Source of the DNA: Grifola frondosa
Lineage: Eukaryota; Basidiomycota; Agaricomycetes; Polyporales; Grifolaceae
NCBI GenBank assembly: GCA_001683735.1
Contig: LUGG01000009.1
Location: 186,001-250,000, forward strand
DNA: 64,000 bases
Direction: 5' to 3'
The position numbers were made by a program, and so were the translations under genes. The notes beneath the pieces are model-generated. The model was not told where the DNA came from, did no database searches, and was given only the letters and a program-made list of their open reading frames with translations. Below are positions 1-12,431 of this stretch, piece by piece (position 1 is the first letter of the stretch; each line of letters begins with the position of its first letter).

Positions 1-90
1 CGCTCTTAGCTTTCATTTGATACTTAATTCACATAGCATCTATGGTCTACAGCTAGCTTTCACCCACGATTCCTGTCTTTTTCTGCAATC

Positions 91-3000
91 ATGGCACAAC
101 AGACTAGGCCTGAGCCGATGAATGCCTCGCCCTATCATTCGAAGGTGAAAGTGTCTTTGAAGCTGGCCGATCCGCTCTTTGTCGCTGGGGGAATGTGACC
201 GGAAAGATGGAGATGGAGTGCAAGGCGGACAAGGGCCTCGGTATTGGCGCAATGATGGTCGAACTGTATGCGATAGAAGGTAGACTTCACTCTTCTCGTG
301 AATTCATGTATCTCTCATCAGCCCCAAGAGCTCACATCCAGAGATCACTCTGCGACTTCTACATTTCTGCATAGTAGACGTATGTTCCAAGGCCCCAGTT
401 TGCCACCTTCCAATGCCGTACACCCGTATCCTCTGCCAGGAGAGCCATCATTACCCGCACATCATTATCCTGCTCGGCGCGGCATTACGACCTTTCTCTT
501 CCAGTTTCCCTTGCCTGAATCTTCACCTTCATCTATCGACTTCGGATCTGGCCTTGCGTGCGTGAGATATGAAGTCAGAGCAAGTGTCAGCGTCTCCTGG
601 AAGGGAGAGAATAGGCTCGTTACCGACAAGAAACAAGTAGATGTGGCAGAGTGCTTTGAGGAGGATTTCGCGAGGGTCGAGCCCGAAGGCGTCATAGTGG
701 GCGAGAACGGCAAGATTTGGATGCAAGGCAAGGTCGTTGGGGGATTCATGATTGCTGGTCAGCCCGCTTGCATTGAACTCCAGGTCAAGAACCACTCTTC
801 GAAGAAGGTAGATTCCCGCAGGCAGTAAGTACGCTCAATCTTCTAATGAATTTTCACCACAGAATACTGGATTATCGGTGTCCCTGACTCGAGAGCTTTG
901 TCTACCTAATGTACCCCCGGGAGAGAAGCCTCCGTTGCAGATATCTGACACACTGACGTCGGTGTCCTTCCGCGGTCCCGAATACATCATATTGCCTGGG
1001 GCAGAGGGCGTAGCTAACCTTGTGTTCAACTTACCTCGGAACGCCAGAGGAGCCAAAGGAGGGCGACGACAAGGCGATGAAGAACAAGAGCCAACTACAG
1101 AATGCTTGTTCGAGGTGCGTTGTGTTGCTAGCATCAAACTTTCTATGGGCATCGCAAGGTGCGTCGAGCAATCTCATCATATTTTCTCACCTCACGTCCA
1201 CGATGAACAGTAAGAACATCACACTGGATATCCCAGTGACTATCTTACATCCGGCTGCGTTATCCGCTTTGCCTGAGCCAGATTCATATGCGGCACTTCC
1301 ACAACCTTACGGTGCGCCCATCTACGATGCTCCATTGCTATACCATCCTCCGACATCCCCAATACCATACTTGGACCGTTCTGTAAGCCCATACTCATAT
1401 CCAGCACCTCTCGTGTCACCGCCGTTGCTGCCATACGTCGAACATGGCCAAGTGTGGCTCCCTCCTCCTCAAGGATATCCATACCACCCGTATCGTCTCC
1501 GCCGTTGTTACCTTACCACTACCACCCAATATTTCCTCCCAGTCTTGTTCCTCCTCACGCTATTCCGCCGCGCCCGTCCAGCGCAGAGCCGACTCCATCG
1601 CAGTTGTTGAATGGTCTGCCTTCTTCCGCTGTCCAACAGCCGCTGCTGCCCATGCCTGCAGATGGCCAGCACGTGGGCGAGCGCAGGAGGGCAAGGGCGA
1701 ACGCGCGTCCCGGATCGCACAGCACCTCCGCATGTCTTCACGACACCGCTCCGCCTCACCGCCTGCACATCGATTCCCCGTGCCCGAACATGCAGCACTT
1801 GGAATCCCGAGCGCTGCTGCTGCTGGCGCAGGTCTCTCCAGCGCCAGCTCCTTGTCATCGCCACAGACCCATTTGCCTCATCCGCCCGCACCCACACTCT
1901 CCGTCGCCGCGCTCCCGCAGGGAGCAGTCGTCGCTCCGCGCCCGATGCTCTCGCCTAAACACTCGTTCTGTAACGACCCTTTCATGCAAACTACGCAGGT
2001 CCAAACGCTCGAGCGCATCGCAGCGGAGGCAGAGCGTAAGAACGCGAATATGTCCGTCGCCGGTGCCGCACTGGACTTAGATGTCCATGCCATAGAGAAC
2101 AGGGAAAAAACTTTGCCCACCCCTCCGGTTCCCACCAACAAAGGAAACATTCCTGCAGTACGAACTCGGGTGAGGTCTCTTTTCCCACACGATGCGCACG
2201 TTCAGGCCGACGAAACGCCGCGCACGCCGATGCTGGCGGCAGTCGCTTCTCTCAAGGATCCACGTATGCTTGGTGCTGGTGCCGGCGGCCTCAGCGGGCT
2301 AGATGCGCTTGAGGCGCGGCTCATCGCGGAAGTTGGCACGCGGAAAGTCGAGAAGAACGACCGTCACGCAGACGTGCGTGCCGTGCTGCCTATTGCGATA
2401 CCACGCGCTGGGGATACGGCCGATCCTCTGAACGACTCTGCGATCTCGAGCTTGACGCTTCCCGGCGTCGAATTTGACGAGAAGACTCTGAGGCTGGGAA
2501 AGACGAGTGATAAAGGTGGGGATGATGACGGGGAAATTGCCAGCCCCAAGCCAGCACCGGGGCGGTCGAGAGAAAGGAACCGAGGAAGCAAGGAAAGCAA
2601 AAACGAGGGGTCGAGTAGCGGGAGAAAGGATAAAGGCAGACATAGTGGCAAGAAGGAGCTCGGCAAGGACGAGGAGGTATACCATCTACGGAAGACTGCG
2701 CAGGGGCGGGTGGCTGCTTGGTTGGGCAGCATCGACCCTGCTGTCCCTCCCCTACCTGCTACACCACCACCAGTGGAGCCGAACGGCATAGTGCCCGACA
2801 CTAGCAATGATGCCGCCCAACACAGGATCGGCGGCGGCGCGGTGCCGATTGAAGATCCATCGAAACAAGAACCAGATCTGGCAGCGCCGAATCCTCGATC
2901 ATCTGGATTTGTTCCTATTGGGACGTTGCGCGCCGATCCCTCACAACGCGCTGCTGTCACTGAAAGCTCTATTGGCCATACGCCCGTATTGCAGAATCCC

Positions 3001-3636
3001 AAGCCGGTCCAGAAAGTCTCCCTTGCGTCTCCTCGTCGTGCTCTATTTCCTCCTCAACCCCTGGACCCTGAAGTCCGTTATGATATTCGTTCTGCTCGTG
3101 GAGGCAAGGGAGGCATCGTGACTGCAGTGGCTGCCATGTGGGCTTCCGCGGCACAGGCCACAGAGAAACCCGATTCCTCTCGTCCTGCTAAGACCAATCA
3201 ACCGCGACGAATACCCGACACGAAGGCCCAGGTACCGACGAACCCCCCTCGCAAGCCTGTTCGACCGGTTCCGAAGCCGACGCGAACAACCCCATCGGCG
3301 GCTGTGGCGCCTGCAGTGTCGAAGCCTGTATCTACTACCGACTTTTCCGCGAGGCGCGCAAGGATGATCAAATCTTCTTCCGTCCCAGCAGTGGTTTCCT
3401 CATCACTAGCTACCCCCATGCTCTCTTCAACTGCTTCGCTCGCGCGCTCTTCTCCCGTTTCGAATGGCCGTAGTAAACCGAACATCAAGCTGCCTCCGAC
3501 GATTTCGGAGGCGGCGCCATCAACAGAAGTCAAACCCAGCTCTGTCAAACCACCGCCTACAAAGGGAGATTTAGCGTTTGGTCAGGCACGCCTTCGTGAG
3601 TTGATCAAGAGATACCAAGGACAGGCGAATGCATGA
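91..3636 (+). CDS. Arrestin-domain protein with long disordered C-terminal tail
   Basis: Likely an alpha-arrestin-like adaptor. Such proteins usually link membrane cargo to ubiquitin ligases or signalling; that role is family knowledge. Exons read as 91-279, 329-807, 863-1158 and 1211 onward, with short GT-AG introns. The first ~370 residues form the arrestin fold: segments such as GENGKIWMQGKVVGG, ACIELQVKNHSSKK and FRGPEYIILPGAEGVANL are typical of basidiomycete arrestin-domain proteins. The remaining ~650 residues are rich in Pro, Ser, Ala and Lys and look disordered. The frame is broken after the GGGGG run at 187-191 (one base short, giving a TGA at 196-198). It also changes between about 1480 and 1700, which either a 172-base intron (1490-1661) or two further single-base losses would explain. 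Start chosen at the first ATG that joins the arrestin strands. The family call is firm; the exact protein is not. Confidence 0.72.
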
Positions 3637-5106
3637 TGTCGGACATGATATACCTCTTCATCTATACTCCCCTATTGTCTCCGTATTTTATCCATTTCTT
3701 GTTGTTTCAATAGCTCTGTTGTTATTCGTGCTCCAGATTGCCTCTTCGCTCATCACGACCTCTCATGATTTCATGGCCATTTTGTCATCTCTCAATGCAC
3801 CATACTGTAGTTTGAATGTTCTTATGTCTCTCCAGTTTCTGGGACTGATAACCATACTTTCAGATCACAGCATCGGTTTCATTGGCAGCTACAAGTACAT
3901 GAGGTCGTCAAGATGGGCTCAGCTATCCCCCGGTGACAGTTCACATAAGGTTTCCAACGTATTGTCTACCATAGGGCATGGCCCTCCAGGACAATAAACG
4001 AGGAGCCCCCCCAAAAAACCCCCCTTCATCCGCCTCGGCATGAGCAAGAGATTTTCTACAGCCAGCACTCCCTTCTCAAAGTCCGGGCCCTGTACTTGAC
4101 GCTTATCTCGCTCCGAGCCGACAGTTGTCCGAGGAATTGCGACACCAAACACATATTGGTGGTGAGTTCCACATTCCTCCCGCGCAACTGGGTCGTTTGG
4201 GTGACAGTGCTTGGTCTGCAGACTGCTCTGAAGTCTGTCGACAGTAGATTTGACAAGTGAGAAGCGACATGGCTCCAACTTATGCTGGACCTGAGGGAAT
4301 CAACGTTTCGCTGAGTCGTAGCGATCCTTGAACCGCCTCGCGACCATAACACCCTATCCTTTTCATTTCTTCACCAGTGTAGTTGTGGTGTTTCGTGTCG
4401 CGACAGTTCAGATTGTGGTGTGGAGTTCCTCTATTGGTCGCAAGCGCCACCATAAGCACATTCGACTGCGTGGTCAGCTAGAGGTATGATCTTGATGACA
4501 TTCAAAAATCAGCGCACGCCTGTAAAACAAGAGATTAAGTGACCTATGAAATGAAAACACGTCCATGAGCCAACATACATAACTACCAGCGTTTTGCATA
4601 TATGCGATGGGCGTTAACGTTCCATCATGCAGGACTTCCTACTCTCCGCTTTCCCACGGGGTACCTCCTCTTGGCCTACTCTGGAATCAACATATCATAT
4701 CGTCATCCATTTTGCCATGGATCTCCAGATTGTGCAAACCCATATGGTTGCGTCAAAGCTTTATTCCCATGTTGCTCAGGTTGTGATCCGAAATTTCAAC
4801 CATCCGCCGCCCCACAAGTTTCTCAGGTCATCCACTATCATCCGATGGTCATCTGCTACGACTCCGCGCGATACTAACTATTTGCGTCCTGAACTTTCTC
4901 CGCATGTCTTGAACTTTTCTAGACTTATTCAACGATAGGTCTATCTGATCATTCTGATGCTCTGCGCCGGGCTTGAAGTCGGGCCGTCGTCTTATCTGCA
5001 CCTTAGACTCGGCGGCGGGAAGATAAAGCCTGTGTTTCGGGGGCTGCTATTCTGGGGGAGACGTTTGGGTCCTGTGATATAAGGTCCCTCGTATCGCCGC
5101 CTGTGG
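3637..5106. other. Intergenic stretch, no supported gene
   Basis: This 1.5 kb stretch separates the arrestin gene from formamidase. It contains only short open frames on both strands (for example 4602-4938 on + and 3919-4278 on -). None has recognisable domains, introns or composition that would support a gene. The last few hundred bases should hold the formamidase promoter; I see no clear TATA box. Confidence 0.5.
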
Positions 5107-7792
5107 ATGCCCGCCGTTCTTCCCATAGTTCATATGGCTACCAAAGCGAACTCTGTGCCTTACCCTACTCTCATCGAGGTGAAGTGAATCCCTAATATGC
5201 TAGAATCCGTGACTCATCGATATAAAATAGGTTGATCCTTTTATGTGAGTGGTATATTCGTGCCAGGGCTCTCGGTGAACAATATCACTTACATGATCAC
5301 AGCCCAGCGGATCAGCAGCGGGTCTGTGCACACCGATTATAATATTATGTATAGCCGTGCAGCTGACCTTGTTCGCAGGGGCTCCATAATCGTTGGCAGT
5401 GAGGTAGTTTCAGTTTGTCGTATGTTGTAGTTTCTCACACCGCCAAAAGCCCAGACATCCCTGCATTTGCTACAGTGAAACCAGGAGAGGTGCGTTTGCC
5501 AACATCAGTTTCGTAGGAGATATTCCCGAGTATTTGATTATAGGTCTTCAAAATCCAATGCGTTGGTATGTAGCCAACAGCGCCTACCATGCCTCCTATT
5601 TCCAAACTTTTGCCTATGTTTCGATTTCTTATTTTAGATTGGACTGGTGCTCAAATTGGAAACAATGACTGTAAGCGCTATTTTATTTGGTTGGATCCAT
5701 TAGTTGGATTGTTCCCTGTAGGCAGTGATGACATCAAGAACGTGGATCTTACCAAAATTCACAATCTCTCTGGTCCAATCGCGATAGAAGGTGCAGAGCC
5801 GGGAGATTGTTTGGTAGTTGATATACTTGATGGTATTATCCAACGCTTGCATTTGTTAATCCTGATCTGCAACGTCACTATCTAGTCACTCCTTTCGAGA
5901 AGATGCCATGGGGTTATACAGTGAGTCTTGCTTAACACCCATGTCTTTCTGTATGCTTCTGAGTACCTATGCAGGGCATTTTTGAGCTTGAGAATGGTGG
6001 TGGTCTTTTCGGTGATTGCTGTCTCGTGCCCTCCATATCGAATATCCGATCATAATATGTTTAGCTCGCGAGTTCAACAGCAGGGCGGCCAAAGCCATAT
6101 GGGACTTCAAAGGTACAGCGTCGTTGTAAGCTAACTTGGTGCTGTGCACTCACCTTTGCCGCATTACAGGAGTTTATGCCACTTCTAGACACATCCCAGG
6201 CGTCCGCTTTGCAGGTGTATCCCACCCCGGACTCATTGGAACTGCACCCTCTGCAGAGCTCCTTGCTACCTGGAATAAACGCGAGGGCGAACTCATCTCT
6301 CAACATCTGAATGCTGTTCCGCCTGTGGCGTTTCCTCCCGAGCCCAAAGGCGCGTATGTAGGCCAGGACTTGCCCCACGAAGTCATGGATAAGATCGCCA
6401 AGGAGGGCGCGCGAACCGTTCCAGGAAGAGAACATGGCGGAAATTGTGACGTGAGCAATATGACAATTTTATTTTGATGATCCACGAGTGATCATATTAT
6501 TTGTAAATTAGATTAAGAATCTCTCTAGGTGAGCTTTCTGCAATATCGTGTCGAAGAGCGATCTGACATACTTCCTGGTATAGGGGCTCTCGTTGTTATT
6601 TTCCAGTCTTCATAAAGGGAGCGAACCTCTCTGTTGGCGATCTCCATTTCTCTCAAGGAGATGTGAGTGTTTTTTCTCTATAATACTCGCGTTCTCACAT
6701 CTTTCAACAGGGCGAGGCAAGCATTTCAAACATAAGAATTTGTTATAATCTGATATGAAGCAATAGATATCTTTCTGCGGAGCCATAGAAATGGTATGTG
6801 TCTTTACGTTGTTCACGACAGAATGGTGTCTCAAGGTCATCGCGTCTTTGTTTAGGCCGGCATTATTACTTTTAGTACCAGCGTTATCAAGGGTGGCATC
6901 GAGAAATTTGCTTTGAAGCAGCCTATTTTCTTGGTTAGATACCCCTCAAATTTGTGCACCAACATCACGATCTCATGTAGTATCCATTTAGCCGTCCCCT
7001 GTCGATCCTCTCTACTCGGCTAAGGTGCACATATTCCGTGACACATCATCCACGCCGCTAATACGTGAATGATGCAGCTTATATTCGAAGGCATCAGTGT
7101 TGACTATCGTATGTCCAACCCCTTCAATACTGACAATGTCTTCTAACTGATGATCTTCTGTAGACGGAGATGGCAAGCAATACAACATGGATGCGTGAGT
7201 TTACCGAATATCTAGGTGACCGTTCGCTGGCAACTAATTAAAGATGTATAGAACTGTCGCATACAAGCAAGCCACGTTAAACGCGATTGCGTATCTGATG
7301 AAGGTATGCCATCGTGAACATGAATGATGGGGTCCTGCTGAAACCGTGGTCGTTCTAGATTGGTTACAGTGCGTCCTATCACAGCTCTGGACTCTTATCA
7401 CAGATGATATATCAATTCGCGATTTAGCTCGTGAACAAGCCTGTAGGTCCTGTCAAATTGACCTGGTGTGATAAGTTTCTGACAACCCCCGCATTCAAGA
7501 CCTCCTGCTCTCTGCTGCTCCCATTGAGAGCCACGTCGGCGCTGTCGTCGTGCGTCTTCGTCGTTTCTTTGAAATTTCTCACGCTTGTTCTGATATACCA
7601 TTCCAGGACTCACCGAACGCTTGCGTGACTTTAGCGCTGCCATTGGGTATCTTCGAGCATGTGGGTCTCACGTTCTGGACATGGGTACAATTGAATGATT
7701 GATGATTTCATCAGGATATTTTGCCCAAGGAGGAAGGTCTGACTAAGAAAGACTTCGGGCAATGCGCTATCCGAAGTGATGGGGTGATTTGA
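5107..7792 (+). CDS. Formamidase/acetamidase family amidohydrolase
   Basis: Cytosolic amidase that hydrolyses formamide or acetamide to ammonia plus the acid, a nitrogen-scavenging role in fungi. About twenty short exons reassemble into a near-complete ~400-residue family member: LHNRWHPDIPAFATVKPGE, DWTGAQIGNND, ENGGGLF, TSRHIPGVRF, SHPGLIGTAPS, GREHGGNCDIKNLSR, NLSVGDLHFSQGD, ISFCGAIEM, IFEGISVD, MDATVAYKQATLNAIAYL, LLLSAAPIESHVGAVV and SPNACVTLA, ending KKDFGQCAIRSDGVI. The C-terminal half is phase-consistent with no stops. Notable are a 6-base microexon at 6711-6716 and a GC-AG intron at 6717-6766. The joins among the first three exons (5107-5178, about 5231-5244, about 5379-5398) are one base out of phase, so the N-terminus is uncertain. 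The family assignment is strong. Confidence 0.85.
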
Positions 7793-8362
7793 ATCTATTT
7801 GATGCGCGTTGTAAGTTCCTGTATGATCACTATTCCAATCGTTTTGCTGCGTCGCACATCCCTCGGAGGCTGTTAGGCCACGCTTTCTATCCAGCGAAGT
7901 CTATTCAATTGTATCAAGTCTCCGTTGATACAGGATGATTTGTGGCGCTTCTTTGCTTCGACATACCAGATTTCAAATCGCCGTTCAGTTCTGCCGGGAT
8001 GCCAGGAGATTCCAGGCTCATATCGCAAATGTCAACTGGCACTGCTTCTATATCTATCTCATACATTCGTCCTCGAACACCCAGGCATCGACTAATTGCA
8101 AACGCATTTGAAATGGACCTCATGAAGCCTCTGGGACTCGTTTAAAATACAGCTCTTGAACCTTTCAGTAGGGTTGAACGCTGAGCGCTGAGTACGTAGG
8201 TCCTCGGTATCTCCGTCAGGAGATCACGCATCAAGCCGCAGGATCCACGGGGTCCCAGTGATGACATTCATCTATCAATATCATGATGGAAGGAGGCCAA
8301 GGCGTGCCATAAAGCGTCGCAGCTGCCTGTAAGACGTTTGTAACCTTTCTCTAACCTTCACC
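7793..8362. other. Intergenic stretch between two same-strand genes
   Basis: This is the 570 bases between the formamidase stop and the aldehyde dehydrogenase start, both on +. Short open frames overlap on both strands at 7914-8145, but nothing is recognisable. It presumably holds the formamidase terminator and the dehydrogenase promoter. Confidence 0.5.
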
Positions 8363-10876
8363 ATGTCTGGGCTTGTATACACTCCCCTCGACGAGATTCC
8401 GAAAGTGCGCAATAGTCTGCAAGCTTGATATTTCTTGACTGATGCGTTACTTAGATTCACCAGGAGCTCCAGCAAGCCTTCCGGTCGGGCAAGACGAGCT
8501 CGATTGCTTTCCGCAAGGAGCAAATTGCGCAAGTTGGATATATGCTTAAGGACCATGAACAGCGTTGGAAAGATGCGGCCTTCGCGGACCTTGGACGCCC
8601 GGCTCTCGAGACTGAAATGTACGAATATATCTTGCCTTCCGCCAGACACATCCTTATGTCCCCCCTCCTCCCCCAGGTTTGACTTCAGTCCGGTTCTCAA
8701 CGAAGTCAGGTTGGCCTATGACAACGTTGAAAAGTGGGCAAAACAACAGAGCGCACCGTTTTCGTTGAGCTGGTTTGTTATGTCCCCGAAACTCAAAGCC
8801 GAGCCGAAGGGCGTGATTCTCATCATCGCCCCCTTCAATTTCCCGTTGTTCTTGCTGCTGAATCCTCTGGTTTGTATTCATCTATGTCCGCACACAGTTG
8901 ATCAAGCTCACATGATGGTTCAGGTCACTGCTATCGCTGCCGGCAATGCAGTTCTTTTGAAGCCATCTGAGATGACACCCACAATGAGTGCCTTGTTGGC
9001 GGAGCTCATGCCGCAATACCTGGACAATGACTTGTATCGTTTTGTGAATGGCGGTGTCGCCGAGACGACGAAGGCAAGTCAAAACACTATTCGGACTGTC
9101 TGTTTAGTCTCTTATTCATTTTTACTGTATCTAGATTCTAGAGCTGCAATGGGATCACAGTGCGTAACGGCTGTTGACTTGTGAATTATTAGGTCACCTC
9201 TGACACGCTGACGATGCATCAGTCTTGTACATTGGTAAGTTGATATACATGATGGATGTCAGCTTTGCTAAATTTGTTGTAATAGGCAATGCTCGGGTCG
9301 CCAAGATTGTGTCTATGGCAGCAGCGAAGCACCTTACTCCCGTCACGACTGAAGTAAGTGCATAATTTCTGTGACATCACTTTGGCTAATGTGTGCTCCA
9401 CATTGCAGCTTGGAGGTGAGATTCTTGAGCTATCGCTAATTTGTGCCCTGTGCCTGACATCATACGGCGCCAGGCAAAAACCCGGTAGTCATTGATCCCA
9501 AGTGTGATATCAAGACGGCAGCTAGAAGGATCCTATGGGGCAAAACTGCCAACTGTGGTCAGGTATATATTCTCTCCTACGTACTCTATTCTGCGATCTC
9601 ATACCTGTCTCAAGGTGTGCTTGGCGCCGGACTATGTGTTAGTTCCGAAGGACTTTCAGGATACCTTTGTTGATGCGATGAAAGAAGTGTACGAATGATA
9701 TCCTCTTGAGTATGAAAATTTCAACTGATCGCAATTCCAGATACGCGACATTTTATCCTACAGGGCCGGCCAATTCTGACTCGTTTGGTCGTGTTGTGTC
9801 GGAGGCACACACCAATCGTATCAAGCATCTCCTCGACGAGACCAAAGGTACAGTTGTTCTCGGTGGAGAGGTAGACGTCTCCAAGAAGTATATCGCGCCC
9901 ACAATCGTCAAAGATGTGACAGAAGATGATGCACTCATGAGCGAGTAAGCATTTGAGGACTGATGTCATTTGTTTGTTGTGCTGATCTTGATATCTCAGT
10001 GAGATTTTTGGTCCCGTCCTTGCTGTTGTCCCAGTGAAAGATGTTAACGAGGCTATCAAGATAATAAACTCCAGGGAAGAGTGTCTACCGCATTCTCGGC
10101 TACGCAGAGTATGATAACTATTGACGCAGAGATCATCCACTGGCCGTCTATGTGTTCTCTCAAGACGCTGCTTTCAAATCACAAGGTATGTTGTACCCTA
10201 GATGGCTACGCCTATGAATCTGATTCGTGCTCGCCGTACAGTTTTTGGTCATACTCAAAGTGGTGCGGCCCTTGCGAATGACGTTATTATCAATGCAGGA
10301 GGTGGGCCGATTTTCCTTAGCGAAGCCTGGAACGCTATAAGCTCCGAATCCATTTTACAGCACACGGACTGCCTGTGGGTGGTGTAGGACCCAGCGGCTG
10401 TAAGGCTTAGTCACCGTTTACTCTGTGTCGTCTGATCAGCTCTATACAGCCGGCTATTACAGGGGTAAACAAACGTTCGATCAACTAACGCATCTGAGAG
10501 TCTCGATGGACAATCCTAGCTGGTTAGTACATTGTCGGGGACACCGTCTTCATGCTACTCAAAAGCTGACGAATGATGTTTAGGGTTGATTCTTTCGTGT
10601 TGGGAGGCCGTTTCCCCCCTACAAAGTGCGTTCATATCCTGTTCACACTTCCGGTGTTTCTGACACACACGGTTGTTTGCCGCTCGTACCGTGCGTTAGC
10701 CTGGCGGACTGAAGAGGGCTAGCATGGCGCTTTTCCCTAGTCTTCCTCCCCGTCCCAGCGCGAATAGCGCTGCCTCAAAGAGGTGGGGCTTTTGGTTCCT
10801 TATGGCGCTTGTCGGTGCGGCATCCGTGTTGCTGACGAAAGCCGGGCTCCGTGCACTTGGTCAGTTGAACTTGTAG
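8363..10876 (+). CDS. Fatty aldehyde dehydrogenase (ALDH3-type), C-terminal membrane anchor
   Basis: NAD(P)-dependent oxidation of medium- and long-chain fatty aldehydes to acids. Eighteen exons sum to 1533 bases (510 residues) with consistent phases. Family motifs in order are EPKGVILIIAPFNFPL, AIAAGNAVLLKPSE, TPVTTELGGKNPV, ANCGQVCLAPDYVL (catalytic Cys after GQV, first codons of the exon starting at 9615), EIFGPVLAVV, GLPVGGVGPSG and GKQTFDQLTHLRVS. A hydrophobic segment (WGFWFLMALVGAAS) ends the protein, so it is probably tail-anchored to the ER or peroxisome as in other fatty aldehyde dehydrogenases (inference). Exon 8 is only 7 bases (9409-9415) and exon 6 is 12 bases. The intron at 9074-9134 has a GC donor. 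The last intron acceptor (10721-10722) was chosen because the alternative acceptor gives a stop. Confidence 0.9.
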
Positions 10877-12023
10877 GTACGCACCATTTGTGGACCGACG
10901 GACAGAATGTGGAGTCGACTGCGGGAAACATTTCACGACGAAGGGAGGGGGGTCGCAAATCATCGTTATGTCTGGGATCTATGTATATTTGATGCGTGAT
11001 CCGGATAGGATCACTCTGCTCTCATGTCGTTTATTTCCGTATGGTCCGTCGGTTTCCGCCGGCTCCGTTCATCGTACCTATTGACAAAGGATCAAGAACT
11101 GCAATGACATAGCAATGAGTGAGAAAGAAGTCGCTGCCTTTGTTCATCCATCACCAAGACTGACGCAGATAATGGAAATCACAAATTTAAACTTTTGGCT
11201 GACAGCACACCTCGCGCACCAGCGCATGTTGTAGATTCGCTTAGAACCAACCTGCCAAAGTTGAATATCCGTTCTATATATGTCACTGATTGATACAACT
11301 GGATAGTAAGCCGCGGTGCCAATCAAAAATATATTCTACTTGGCTGAGTGATTCTACATGGATTCTAGGCCATGATTTATGATCAGGTACGCATGTATGC
11401 CTGTATGAGCTACGGTTAGATATTCTCCAACGTCTGATTGAATTGAAACATATGCTTCGTCTTACCCCAGCTACGTCGCATACTACTCCGGACCGAAGGA
11501 CATCTGACTTGCAGAACTAGTCGCATTTGTGAGGGGGAGGGGTAACAGAATCCTCGGCAGCGAGAGAGGGTCGGGGTGCGGGAAGAACTAATAGTTCCGA
11601 GACCGTAGTGTAAACAGCGTCAATTTCGAGTGAAAAGAGTATTCACATCTCTCTAGCTGTGTATCGCGCATTTGCGCAGTTCTTCCGTCATCTATCTTAT
11701 GCGAATCGATGTCGACCGCCAAGTAGCATTTCGGCCAATCCTCACCTGCGAAACATGTAATGGGCGACTTTGGGTTATTCAATCCGGAACGCACAACTCA
11801 TGTGGCCAACGTAGGACCCGCTGCTGCAGCCGCTCGGAGCGACGAACTTCCGATCTCACCGCCGAAATTCCGAAGGTGGTTGGGTGCTTGAGTAAAAAGA
11901 CCCTAATGAAGTAGCATGCGCTTCGAATTACGTTCGGTTCTTACACCAGCAGACAGACCTACATCTGGACTTCGCTGGGCGAAAAACATTTGTTGACATA
12001 TGGTTGGTGAGGTGGTGGGGCGT
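10877..12023. other. Intergenic stretch, nothing recognised
   Basis: About 1.1 kb with only short frames full of stops on both strands. No repeat, RNA gene or conserved motif stood out. Confidence 0.5.
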
Positions 12024-12031
12024 ATAAATTT
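12024..12031 (+). promoter_or_regulatory. TATA-like box upstream of small secreted protein
   Basis: A TATAAATT sequence lies about 60 bases before the ATG at 12084. That spacing suits a core promoter for the short secreted-protein gene. Confidence 0.4.
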
Positions 12032-12083
12032 CGAGCAGAATACGCTTTGCTGGTGCATACTCGCATCCTCTCTTCCAGTCGCA

Positions 12084-12431
12084 ATGCAGTTCAAATTCCT
12101 CTTCGCTACTGCCAGCATGGTCCTTGCCAGCACTCTCGGTGCCTGGGCGAATGAAGCCAGTGTTAGTACTTTCGCAACCACCATCTCATTCTGATCATTG
12201 ACCTCACCTTCACAGTCTGAAACTATCATGGTTCCGACGGCGACTGTCGTGGAAGTTAATACCTACGTCGCTACACGCATCGAGGAAATTTGGATGACGA
12301 CATCGCCGTATCTCGTTTCGAGCACCTTTCCCATTACATGGACGGTGACAGAGACTGCGGTCGAATACGGTCCATCCGTAGTGGTCGATCGGCGGAGGGA
12401 GCATCCTCGCGACTTTGAGACCTCATGGTAA
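12084..12431 (+). CDS. Small secreted protein of unknown function
   Basis: A 97-residue protein from two exons (12084-12161 and 12216-12431) around a 54-base GT-AG intron. The first ~20 residues (MQFKFLFATASMVLAS) form a clear signal peptide, with likely cleavage after TLGAWA. The mature part is rich in Thr, Val and Ser with ITWTVTETAVEYG-like stretches, has no cysteine, and ends in a basic and acidic tail. I do not recognise a family. Size, secretion signal, a close TATA box and isolation between large intergenic gaps suggest a fungal small secreted protein. An effector-like or cell-wall role is speculation. Confidence 0.6.

Noticed and set aside
2364..3002. 212-residue open frame antisense to the arrestin tail
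   Set aside because: It mirrors a GC-rich, low-complexity coding strand, has no domain and no promoter, and is explained as a shadow frame.
3919..4278. 119-residue minus-strand frame in the intergenic gap
   Set aside because: No recognisable family, no splice signals joining it to other frames, and ordinary intergenic composition.
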